64,000 bases of DNA, taken from the NCBI RefSeq assembly GCF_021347895.1, contig NC_067134.1, positions 28,370,152-28,434,151 on the forward strand, given 5' to 3'. Positions 12,301 through 20,322 of this stretch are shown here, piece after piece (positions within the stretch are counted from its first letter, which is position 1; each line of letters starts with the position of its first letter). The position numbers and the translations under genes were made by a program. Below the pieces are notes generated by a model that worked only from the letters and a program-made list of their open reading frames with translations, was not told the DNA's origin and did no database searches. The DNA is from Acanthochromis polyacanthus (taxonomy: Eukaryota; Chordata; Actinopteri; Pomacentridae).

Positions 12301-15300
12301 CGAGTTTAACCTCCAGACCTTCTTCTATCTGCTCCACTTGTTTTCTTGTAGGACTTTTGGTTCCAAAACATCTCCCAGTGTTTGTTCTTTTTAGCCTAAC
12401 AGCTCCACATAATAGCTGCTCCTCATCGCCTCGCTGGAGTAGAAAATGAGGTCAGGCAGGTTTATAACGGCCTCCCTGATGGGCGGTTTGTGTTTAACGG
12501 GGTTCAGCAGATCACACATCATAATTACAAAGAACGGATTCCCAAACAACCCGACCAATTAAGTCTGGAGACAGAAAACACTTAGCTGAGGTCCTCATGC
12601 TGCCAGTGATCTGCTGAACCCCGTTAAACACTAATTATGGGATGTATAAGAAGCAAAGTGAGCGTATCAGTGAGGAGGCGGTGAGGATTTCGTTGGTCAA
12701 CACCTTATCAGACATTCTGATGGTCGGGGATTGTTCCACACAGATCTACAGCAGAAGTTTGAAACAGGAAGAGATGTTCCAACCTGAAGCTCAGGACGTT
12801 TTACTGCAGAAACAGGAGATCTAATGCAGATCTACAGCCAAGCAGAGGCTAACAGAGAGAAGGCAGGGTTTGGAGGGAAAACACTGCAAAATATGAATGT
12901 AGTCAAGAAAAATGTCACAACCAGGAAATAAAATAACTCCATACGGGTGGACTACGGGGCCATAGATGAACTTGTGGGTTGTTTGTTAAACATCATGTCT
13001 CCCTCTGGTGATGTGTTCCCTAAAGATAATTAACCTGCAGTTTTTATTACTCAGATGTTCCACTTTTTTCTGAGTTTCAAACAGGATCAAATGATTCCAA
13101 ATAAAACCAACAGTTTTCACAGAACACACTGTGTTTTTTACATGACTAACGCTTCATTCCTCACTCTGAAACTATCCCTCTCTCCCAGTGATGAGCTCCT
13201 CAAACTCTCTAAATCAGGTATGCTGGTGTGTTACCATGGCAACAGGCATCAGTGGTCCAGCAGCATAAACGGCTCATTAACAGCTTTATGCAGGGATGTT
13301 GGTGCTAGCTGGTCCACAACACGATGTCATAAATGTAGACTAAAGAAACAGCAGGTAGAGTAACCTGTCCTCAGGGAAGCCTAGGGAACCAGTACACCCA
13401 GTGTGAGAACCAGTACACCCACTGTGGGAACCAGTACACCCACTGTGGGAACCATTACACCCACTGTGGGAACCAGTACACCCACTGTGGGAACCATTAC
13501 ACCCACTGTGGGAACCAGTACGCCCACTGTGGGAACCATTACACCCACTGTGGGAACCAGTACATCCACTGTGGGAACCAGTACACCCACTGTGGGAACC
13601 ATTACACCCACTGTGGGAACCAGTACACTCAGTGTGGGAACCAGTACACCCACTGTGGGAACCATTACACCCACTGTGGGAACCATTACACCCACTGTGG
13701 GAACCATTACGCCCACTGTGGGAACCATTACACCCACTGTGGGAACCATTACGCCCACTGTGGGAACCAGTACACTCAGTGTGGGAACCAGTACACCCAC
13801 TGTGGGAACCATTACACCCACTGTGGGAACCAGTACATCCACTGTGGGAACCAGTACACTCAGTGTGGGAACCAGTACACCCACTGTGGGAACCAGTACA
13901 TCCACTGTGGGAACCAGTACATCCACTGTGGGAACCAGTACACCCACTGTGGGAACCAGTACACCCACTGTGGGAACCAGTACACTCAGTGTGGGAACCA
14001 GTACACCCACTGTGGGAACCATTACGCCCACTGTGGGAACCATTACGCCCACTGTGGGAACCATTACACCCACTGTGGGAACCATTACGCCCACTGTGGG
14101 AACCAGTACACTCAGTGTGGGAACCAGTACACCCACTGTGGGAACCAGTACATCCACTGTGGGAACCAGTACACTCAGTGTGGGAACCAGTACACCCACT
14201 GTGGGAACCATTACGCCCACTGTGGGAACCATTACGCCCACTGTGGGAACCATTACACCCACTGTGGGAACCATTACGCCCACTGTGGGAACCAGTACAC
14301 CCACTGTGGGAACCAGTACATCCACTGTGGGAACCAGTACACTCAGTGTGGGAACCAGTACACCCACTGTGGGAACCATTACGCCCACAGTGGGAACCAG
14401 TACACTCAGTGTGGGAACCAGTACACCCACTGTGGGAACCATTACACCCACTGTGGGAACCATTACGCCCACTGTGGGAACCAGTACACCCACTGTGGGA
14501 ACCAGTACACCCACTGTGGGAACCAGTACACTCAGTGTGGGAACCAGTACACCCACTGTGGGAACCAGTACACCCACTGTGGGAACCAGTACACCCACTG
14601 TGGGAACCATTACGCCCACTGTGGGAACCAGTACACCCAGTGTGGGAACCAGTACACCCACTGTGGTAACCAGTACACCCACTGTGGGAACCAGTACACC
14701 CACTGTGGGAACCATTACGCCCACTGTGGGAACCAGTACACCCACTGTGGGAACCATTACATCCACTGTGGTAACCAGTACACCCACTGTGGGAACCAGT
14801 ACACCCACTGTGGTAACCAGTACATCCACTGTGGTAACCAGTACACCCACTGTGGGAACCAGTACACCCACTGTGGAAAACCAGTACATCCACTGTGGGA
14901 ACCAGTACATCCACTGTGGGAACCAGTACGCCCACTGTGGGAACCAGTACGCCCACTGTGGGAACCAGTACGCCCACTGTGGGAACCATTACGCCCACTG
15001 TGGGAACCAGTACACCCACTGTGGGAACCAGTACACCCACTGTGGAAAACCAGTACATCCACTGTGGGAACCAGTACACCCACTGTGGGAACCAGTACAT
15101 CCACTGTGGGAACCAGTACACCCAGTGTGGGAACCAGTACACCCACTGTGGGAACCAGTACACCCACTGTGGGAACCATTACGCCCACTGTGGGAACCAG
15201 TACACCCACTGTGGGAACCAGTACACTCAGTGTGGGAACCAGTACACCCAGTGTGGGAACCAGTACACCCACTGTGGGAACCAGTACACCCACTGTGGGA

Positions 15301-15786
15301 ACCAGTACACCCACTGTGGGAACCAGTACACCCACTGTGGAAAACCAGTACATCCACTGTGGGAACCAGTGGAACATCGGTGGTCATGGTCTCAGTGAAA
15401 TGATGCCTTTGTTGTTTCTGCCGAGTAAAAACAAAAAGTTCTGTTCACCTACGTGACTCTTTGCTGCTCTTAACTGATAACTCTGATGTCCTTATTTAAC
15501 ATCAGTGATCTGTTTTTAGAAGAAGCACTGAAGCTGAACTCGTTGTGCTACAGACTTTATCTGCAGTACTTTGGTTCATTAAACATCAAACCTTCAATGT
15601 GTTTTGCTTTCAGAGCCTGATCTGAAACCTGATGCTGAGTGCAGAGGCTCATCTATCGCCCCGGACAACTCTGGCTCAGATGGAATCACCCCGTTTTCCT
15701 GGGATATCACCCCCCCATACGACACCAATGAGAGCAGCTACAACAAACAGACACACAATAACAGCAAACTCTGTGTCTTACTTTAA
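69..15786 (+). CDS. gucy1b2: Soluble guanylate cyclase beta-2 subunit, 3' part of gene (nine exons)
   Basis: This protein makes cGMP from GTP in response to nitric oxide. Nine exons (69-170, 5154-5244, 5707-5903, 8482-8605, 9210-9358, 9784-9930, 10240-10394, 11235-11416, 15614-15786) have GT/AG borders and matching phases, total 1320 nt and end at a TAA, giving 439 residues. In order they encode the end of the HNOBA/PAS-like domain, a coiled coil, a full class III cyclase domain and a C-terminal tail. Both metal aspartates (in FSDVV and ETIGDAYM), the guanine-selecting Glu (KVET) and Cys (RYCLFGD), and the Asn/Arg pair of NTASRMES are present in one chain. Rat beta-2 is reported to be active without an alpha subunit, which fits. 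The last residues CVLL form a CAAX box, as in rat beta-2. Beta-2 is favoured over beta-1 by the [11 protein letters not shown] helix and the prenylated tail. The start codon and H-NOX exons lie upstream of base 1. In humans the locus is a pseudogene; here every exon is open. Confidence 0.93.
171..711 (+). other. gucy1b2 intron, unique part, with a TA/CA microsatellite
   Basis: No exon or known repeat is seen except an AT/AC microsatellite near 311-343 (TA dinucleotides followed by CA). Confidence 0.6.
311..343. repeat. (TA)n(CA)n microsatellite
   Basis: Uninterrupted TA dinucleotides run into CACACACAC. Confidence 0.9.
712..4488. repeat. Minisatellite 1: 16-bp unit with a 20-bp variant, in a gucy1b2 intron
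   Basis: About 3.8 kb of head-to-tail copies of CCATCCAGTCACAGCC, with A/G and C/T variants and a longer variant CCATTCATCCAGTCACGGCC. Because 16 is not a multiple of three and the unit has no stop in the forward direction, a 1361-codon frame runs through it; this is not a gene. Variant blocks recur in the same order hundreds to thousands of bases apart, which shows a higher-order structure. It lies wholly between the exons ending at 170 and starting at 5154. Confidence 0.97.
4489..5153 (+). other. gucy1b2 intron, unique part
   Basis: No exon, transposon or strong motif is seen between the minisatellite and the exon at 5154. Confidence 0.5.
5154..5244 (+). CDS. gucy1b2: gucy1b2 exon, HNOBA domain
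   Basis: Acceptor TGTCCTCCAG, donor GTGGGT. The 91 nt read [20 protein letters not shown] and on to LKLR plus one base (phase 1). It continues the preceding exon (HPQ|VTLT) and completes Gly of GQMLWMES in the next. Confidence 0.9.
5707..5903 (+). CDS. gucy1b2: gucy1b2 exon, end of HNOBA domain and start of coiled coil
   Basis: Acceptor TTTACCTGCAG, donor GTAGAG, 197 nt. It reads [20 protein letters not shown], then [20 protein letters not shown] ending in ERKK, the hallmark linker from the PAS-like domain into the signalling helix. [12 protein letters not shown] is typical of beta-2. Confidence 0.95.
6133..6714 (-). mobile_element. TIR element carrying a helicase fragment, copy 1 (Mutator- or Merlin-like)
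   Basis: 582 bp with inverted ends matching TAGCCTAGCCGCGCTAGAC (one change at the low-coordinate end). It is flanked by a perfect 9-bp direct repeat GGAGAGGAA at 6124-6132 and 6715-6723, read as the target duplication. Named by the helicase reading direction it lies on the minus strand. The middle encodes part of a RecQ-like helicase. It matches copies at 42527-43101 and 46119-46635. No transposase is present, so it is non-autonomous. The 9-bp duplication is compatible with Mutator-like or Merlin elements; the superfamily is not proven. It lies in a gucy1b2 intron. Confidence 0.9.
6312..6512 (-). pseudogene. RecQ-like helicase N-lobe fragment inside TIR element copy 1
   Basis: 67 codons read [20 protein letters not shown], then [20 protein letters not shown] and [17 protein letters not shown]. 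This resembles RecQ motif 0 (a Gln-containing segment) followed by motif I, with Walker A TGYGKS intact. Motifs Ia, II (DExH) and later are absent, so it cannot be a working helicase. The frame stays open for 180 codons across nearly the whole element, with no clear helicase similarity outside this core. It is either the relic of a gene of the autonomous parent or a captured host exon. Confidence 0.7.
6968..7215 (+). repeat. Dispersed teleost repeat (CAGCCAGCA-GGGGCGACT family)
   Basis: It starts CAGCCAGCACGGGGCGACTG and continues through TTTTCCTGATGAGTTTATG. A second fragment with the same opening and the same TTTCTGATGAGTTTATG stretch is at 62495-62580. I recall this as common in teleost genomes; class unknown. 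Confidence 0.55.
7216..8309 (+). other. gucy1b2 intron, unique part
   Basis: No exon was found. The ORFs here are short and give no recognisable protein. A short CCTAACCCTAACCCTGACC stretch near 7839 is telomere-like but too short to call. Confidence 0.5.
8310..8452. repeat. Degenerate (GATG)n microsatellite
   Basis: Imperfect GGATGGATGGAT and GTATAGATGGAC blocks over about 140 bases, ending about 30 bases before a gucy1b2 exon. Confidence 0.9.
8482..8605 (+). CDS. gucy1b2: gucy1b2 exon, signalling helix and cyclase domain entry
   Basis: It starts after ATGAGTGTAG and ends at GTCTGT, 124 nt, phase 0 in and phase 1 out. It reads [20 protein letters not shown] then [13 protein letters not shown], the coiled coil and the LLYxMLP motif just before the catalytic domain. 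A GATG microsatellite ends about 30 bases upstream of the exon. Confidence 0.92.
8720..9060 (+). mobile_element. Possible Penelope-like retroelement remnant
   Basis: A frame around 8895-8950 reads [19 protein letters not shown](V/I)GETKQ resembles the GIY-YIG nuclease region of Penelope-like elements. The preceding GATGTTTCACTTCTCATCCA also resembles a common teleost repeat of that origin. The match is short and decayed. Confidence 0.35.
9210..9358 (+). CDS. gucy1b2: gucy1b2 exon, cyclase domain with first metal aspartate
   Basis: Acceptor GTCTTTTCCAG, donor GTACTG, 149 nt. It reads [20 protein letters not shown] then [20 protein letters not shown]. The Asp in FSDVV is the first metal ligand of class III cyclases. 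Confidence 0.96.
9784..9930 (+). CDS. gucy1b2: gucy1b2 exon, cyclase domain with second metal aspartate
   Basis: 49 codons, phase 0 on both sides, donor GTCAGG. It reads [20 protein letters not shown] and ends [11 protein letters not shown]. The Glu of VET selects guanine and the Asp of IGD is the second metal ligand. Confidence 0.96.
10240..10394 (+). CDS. gucy1b2: gucy1b2 exon, cyclase core with guanine Cys and Asn/Arg pair
   Basis: Acceptor TGTGTTTCAG, donor GTGAGT, 155 nt, phase 2 out. It reads [20 protein letters not shown] then [20 protein letters not shown]. Cys of RYC and Asn/Arg of NTASR are the base-selecting and transition-state residues. Confidence 0.96.
11235..11416 (+). CDS. 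gucy1b2: gucy1b2 exon, end of cyclase domain
   Basis: Acceptor CCATGTTCAG, donor GTAACA, 182 nt, phase 1 out. It completes Arg of STYR and reads [20 protein letters not shown] then [17 protein letters not shown](Q/K)M.TYFL is the standard end of the cyclase fold; the rest is a variable tail. Confidence 0.93.
11417..13383 (+). other. Last gucy1b2 intron, part before the minisatellite
   Basis: The only structure seen is a long inverted repeat at 12490-12631. A 29-base exon-like segment at 13189-13217 is bounded by good splice signals but would break the frame to the terminal exon. Confidence 0.5.
12490..12631. repeat. Perfect 26-bp inverted repeat with 90-bp spacer
   Basis: Arms 12490-12515 (starting GTGTTTAACGGGGTTCAGCA) and 12606-12631 are exact reverse complements. 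The spacer is unique. It could be a small fold-back element or a structured intronic RNA. Confidence 0.9.
13384..15370. repeat. Minisatellite 2: 21-bp unit, about 94 copies, in the last gucy1b2 intron
   Basis: Head-to-tail units starting GGGAACCAGTACACCC and ending ACTGT, with single-base variants (CAGTAC/CATTAC, ACACCC/ACGCCC/ACATCC, CACTGT/CAGTGT). Since 21 is seven codons and the unit lacks stops, several frames on both strands stay open for hundreds of codons (apparent 300-670 residue proteins); none is a gene. A few GGAAAACC units shift the register. Confidence 0.97.
15614..15786 (+). CDS. gucy1b2: gucy1b2 terminal exon with CAAX box
   Basis: Acceptor TTTTGCTTTCAG; 57 residues then TAA. 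The first two bases complete Glu from the previous exon, keeping frame. The tail is polar and low in conserved features ([20 protein letters not shown] and onward) and ends SKLCVLL. CVLL fits a CAAX box; a final Leu usually directs geranylgeranylation. A 21-bp minisatellite ends 243 bases before this exon. Confidence 0.82.
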
Positions 15787-16390
15787 CTGCTGCTGCTGTA
15801 GGACTCTGCTCCTCCAACAACACAGAGAAAAGAGACAGACTAGTTTTAGTTCTAAATGTGACTACATCTGTAGGGTTTACTATGGAACTAAAGGCAGTTA
15901 GCAGCACAAACAGCAGCTCTGTAGGTTCATCTGTCAGATCAGAGCTGTAATTCAGAAACACATGATGACTAAATGGAACATGTGCAGACCGAAGAGGTAA
16001 AATAACCTTTAATTATGTCCACTTACCAAAGCTGCATCATTCTGAGTAATTAACCTCAAACACAGAGAGATGACACCAACCCATAATCCATCTGTCTATC
16101 TGTCTCCCCATTAGTTGGATACAGATCTGAGAACAGTTTATCTTAGTTTTAGGGTTAAAACTAAACAGTTTATCTTAGTTTTAGGGTTAAAACTAAACAG
16201 TTTATCTTAGTTTTAGGGTTAAAACTAAACAGCTTATCTTAGTTTTACAGTGGCACGCAGGTAAGTCCAGCTCAGTGGGGCGAGCAGACGGCCAAGACAA
16301 GAAGAACTTCTGCAGATGAGAAGTTTACTTGAGCTTTACAAGGATGTTAACATCTACCCTCAACATGAATAAAGAGTTAAACGAGTTTGT
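15787..16390 (+). other. gucy1b2: Probable 3' UTR of gucy1b2, with a polyadenylation signal and a 32-bp tandem repeat
   Basis: The sequence after the TAA has no coding look. The first clear AATAAA is at 16368-16373, about 580 bases after the stop, giving a plausible transcript end. Use of that signal is inferred. A second AATAAA lies near 16876. Confidence 0.45.
16134..16248. repeat. 32-bp tandem repeat, about 3.6 copies, each with a small hairpin
   Basis: The unit begins CAGTTTATCTTAGTTTTAGG and is repeated three times almost without change, with a partial fourth copy. Inside each unit TTAGTTTTA and TAAAACTAA are inverted around GGGT. It lies within the likely gucy1b2 3' UTR. Confidence 0.85.
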
Positions 16391-17935
16391 CCAGCAGTCC
16401 CTCTGATGCAGTCAGGGATCAGATTAACAACAACAGCTCAGACTGTTGGACATGCAGACGCTGCTTCCATCCTTTCATTAAAACTAATGCAGCCTCTCTG
16501 ACTGCAGTCCAGCGACACCAGAGCTCAGTAACAGTGGACAGACTGGGAGGGCTGTCTGAACGGAATGAAGATGATGTCTGCATCCACACACTTGGAACGT
16601 CTCGATAAAAAACACGGTTCAGTCTGAAACCATCAGATCTCTGGAGCTTTGTCCTTTTTCCAGCTGCAGCCAAACAGATTTTACTGTGACGGAGATAAAA
16701 ACACGGATGTTTCTAAACTGATGTGAATTCACTGAGCTTAATTAACGTAATCTATTCTCCATCATCTGATCTTTATAATAACTGTACCCATGCTGGAGTC
16801 TGTACCTGCATTCCTTTAGGTTATTACACCCCCATGTGGCTGACTGGACTACATACAGCAGAACTACACCAGAAATAAACCACTGCTTACATTCAGATAA
16901 TCATCTTTAAACGTGTCTTATTTTAATATAACTAACTCCAGTCTACACAGAGAGCTGCTGAACATCAGCTTTTCTTCAGAGCTTCTTCCATTTCACAGTC
17001 AGAATAGTTGTTGTGAAACAGACTTTTCACGGTAAAGCTGCTGACAGAGAGCATTCTGCTTTATTAGTGGCTGCTTTTAGAAATGACTTCAACGCCATAA
17101 AAGCACATGAGTAATGCGAGTGTGTGCACACACAGATAGGAGCACACACCGAGACTCTCTTCACTGTAGTGGGTTGTGTAAGAAGATAATGGCTGATCCA
17201 AAATCAGTCCACTCCAGCCCATAATGACACACTGTTAGTGTCAGAGATGAGGTAGAGTTCTTATGTAAGCTGTTGGATCAAACACACACAAACACATGTT
17301 CATCCTGCTTTATAAATACAGAAACTAGTCAGATTTATGCTGTGTTTGTCTGAATATAATCTGTAATTAATAAAGTACTGAGATAATAATATACAGTAGT
17401 GAAGGGCTGTGGATCTGAATAACAAAACAACAAACTGGCAGCAAACACCATGAAAACACTATTTTCTGATTTTCTGTATTTAAATGTGATCTTTCATCTC
17501 ACTTACAACCAGAGAAAGGCTAATGTGGTGAAGTTACAGATTTAATACATCCCTGTTTATTGACTCATTGTTGATGACGATGAGGAGACTAATTGCGTTT
17601 CTAAATTGTCCCTGGTGTCTGTTCTCCGTGGAGCCCCTGGTTGTTGTTCTGATACTGACTCAACTTTATAGGAGGAAGTTTGAAAAAACAGCCTCAGGCT
17701 TTACGGGGTTAAACTCACAACACACAAACTGTAACACAAACACACCATTTAAAATTAGATATGAAGCTTTAACTAAAAACTAAATGAAACAGTCCTGGTG
17801 TTGGATTTAATGACTTCCAGGAAATGCTTGCACAATATTCAGGAGGAACGTCAGACGTCGTTGAGATTAGTTTTACGTCGATGACTGAAAGCCCAGAGGA
17901 AGGACTTTAATGAGATATTATTCACTGTTTGAGCT

Positions 17936-17973
<38 letters not shown>

Positions 17974-18727
17974 TAGATAGATAGATAGACAGATAGATAG
18001 ATAGATAGATAGATCTTTATGTTGGTTTCTCTAGGATGAACTGTTCCTGATCTGATAGTCTGACTCAGAGGACTGAAGGTTTAAACCTGTCATCTGCTTC
18101 ACTTCTTTCTCCTTCACTTCCATTTAAAATCCCCTTCAGTAACCTCCCACGCTGAACATTTAAAGTTTTCGTTTGTCCAGTAGGCAGCCCTACTGGTTTC
18201 TATCCATTTTAATTCAGATTCAGATTCTGAATTAAACGTCAGTGTCAACGTCAGTTCTCTCCTCATCTTTGATTGGTTGAAAGAACTACTACATACTACT
18301 ATAAAGTGTTTTTTGTCACCTATGGATGAATGATAATGACGTGTTGTCAGACTATTCTGTAAAGCAGAATGGTCTGACAACACAGATCAGAGATCTGATG
18401 ACTCAGTTTTGGTATTTGTCTCTAAGATTTGGTTTCTTTTTGCAAGGTTTGTTCCTTTAATGTGATGTGGTCATAAAGTCTCTCCTTCTTTGTGCAGTTA
18501 CTCAGTGTAGATGTAAAATCTCAACTGTAAAACCTCTTAAATAGCTTCATCAGTTTAGCTTACTAAATCTAAATACATGCGTTCTGCTCATTTCTAGTTT
18601 TTTTTCACTTAAAATGTCAACATTTTTGTTTTCAGATCGCATTAAAATTTTAAACATGACTTCTTAGAATGATGCGTTCATTAAATAAACACATCTCTCT
18701 CTTATAAATGTATTTTACTGCTCTTTT
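16391..18727. other. Intergenic region after gucy1b2
   Basis: Nothing gene-like is seen. It contains a GACA/GATA microsatellite at 17937-18013; otherwise AT-rich unique sequence with short, unrecognised ORFs. Confidence 0.5.
17937..18013. repeat. (GACA)n(GATA)n microsatellite
   Basis: A run of AGAC units passes into AGAT units with one AGAC interruption, about 77 bases in all. Confidence 0.95.
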
Positions 18728-18850
18728 ATGTCATGGCCAGGGGACTACAGATGAAAACTAGCCTCCTGGCTAATTCTGGCTTTTTTAACCATGTGTGATC
18801 ATGTGTTTTATGAAATTGCAGTGTCCCCTTTCAAATAAACTAAACTAAAA
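18728..18850 (+). mobile_element. 3' end of a non-LTR retrotransposon (LINE fragment)
   Basis: The stretch CAGGGGACTACAGATGAAAA, then CTGGCTAATTCTGGC, then CAGTGTCCCCTTTCAAATAA resembles the 3' terminus of a common teleost LINE. No coding part remains. Confidence 0.5.
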
Positions 18851-19159
18851 AATGTGAGTTCACTCAGCTCATTAAGTTATAACCAGTAGTGTGCTGTGGA
18901 TTGTACACAGATAGTGGAGTCCTACCAGAGTCAGACCACCTCCAAATACCCTCATTATGACGCCATGTTTAATAAAAATCATTAATATTATACGGAAAGG
19001 CAGAATAACAGGACAGTGCATCGTTTCCAAAGCAAGAAACCCAATTAAAACAAGCAGGAGCATCATTCTTAACCCAATAAAATGACATAAATGTATATAT
19101 TACTGATTTTACTCACCAAAACTTGTGATTATTTGAACACAAAATCCCTCCTTTCTTTG

Positions 19160-19900
19160 CTCAGGAAGAGTTCAGTCACTCCGATATGCAGACAGCCGTG
19201 GCTAAAGCTGAAAGTCTGGTCTGTCCAGTTGTATTTCTGACATAAATTAAGCCAAAGTGCCTCCCAGTTACTGAGGTGGAAGCAACCGGAAGTAACCGGA
19301 AGTAACGGACAACCCTTTTCCCGACTCCTGTTAGCTTACTAGCTTCAGGCTTGGGCGAATTGTTCTCACAATGTCCAGCTTTTCTTGGAATGTCCGCCAA
19401 TTAAAAAAAAATGGCTTTCTAAGTATATCTGTGACAAAAACAGTATCTTCTCTGTCAGCCACTGTGGGATTTTTTAAAAACAGTTATTAATACTTTTACG
19501 ATAAAGTTTTAACTTTAGGCCGCTACAGGTAGGAATCGCTAGCTTTGGCTAACTGTCTGACCGTCCATCCAATCAGAGAAAATGTTGACGTTACCGCACG
19601 TCTGCTGGATGACCCTGAAGTCACCAACTCCAAACGTGATTGGCTAAAGCAACAGTTTCGTTGTGAGGTATTGTAAACCGCAGGCGCCTCGGGGCAGATT
19701 TCTTTGACCATGGCAACAAATGACAGCTGAAACATGATTGGATAAAACCTCAAATATAAACATACACTCCTGGAAGCGCCACATCTCAGAAACAATGAAG
19801 AATAAATTACTGGGAATAATGTGAAAAGGTTTATGTGAAAATATAAAAATGTACATAAGTGATTTTGATAGAGTTTAGGCCAGCAAAGAAGGCCCTACAT
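19160..19900. other. Unclassified region, possibly an old DNA element
   Basis: It contains CCGGAAGTAACCGGAAGTAA, two CCAATCA/TGATTGG-type boxes and short ORFs with no family match. The texture resembles the promoter-like middle of the TIR element at 49516-50097, but I could not find matching ends or a target duplication. Confidence 0.25.
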
Positions 19901-20186
19901 ATGTAATCGGTTGATTCAATTTTATGTCTTAGGTCAGTTTAACTTGTTTTCTCAAGTTCAGTTCCTTTAACTCCACGTCAGTTTTACTTTTCCCCAACTT
20001 ATAAGATGACTTCTTGAACTGCAGTTAACTCCTATTTTAAAGGCAGCATGTTATGTTTCTAACCTGAATGAATTTAAAATAATCTACAGTGAGGTAAATT
20101 ATGCACCGAGTCATTTTTAATGCTGTAGTTCACACTTCATGTGGTTTGATGTATGGAGCTTGGTTGTAGTTGTGTTTTCTGATGAT

Positions 20187-20322
20187 TTCAAGAGTTTCAA
20201 GATTTCAGGATTCAAGATTTCAAGAGTTTTATTGTCACATACTAGAAATTACATGAAGCAATTACTGGCAGTGAAATGCTTGCATCTCTCATTCCCAACA
20301 ACAGTGCAAAAAAAAAAAAAAA
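20187..20322 (+). mobile_element. SINE/LINE tail with poly(A)
   Basis: Repeated TTCAAGATTTCAAGAG, then TTTTATTGTCACATACTAGA and GTGAAATGCTTGCATCTC, ending in a run of A. This is a common teleost retroposon 3' end. Confidence 0.5.

Noticed and set aside
13189..13217. A 29-base alternative gucy1b2 exon
   Set aside because: Splice signals are good, but its inclusion would put the terminal exon out of frame and give an early stop, losing the CAAX box. It could be a rare isoform; there is no further support.
13340..15403. Several overlapping frames of 130-666 codons on both strands
   Set aside because: All are readings of the 21-bp minisatellite, whose length is a multiple of three and which contains no stop; none resembles a protein family.
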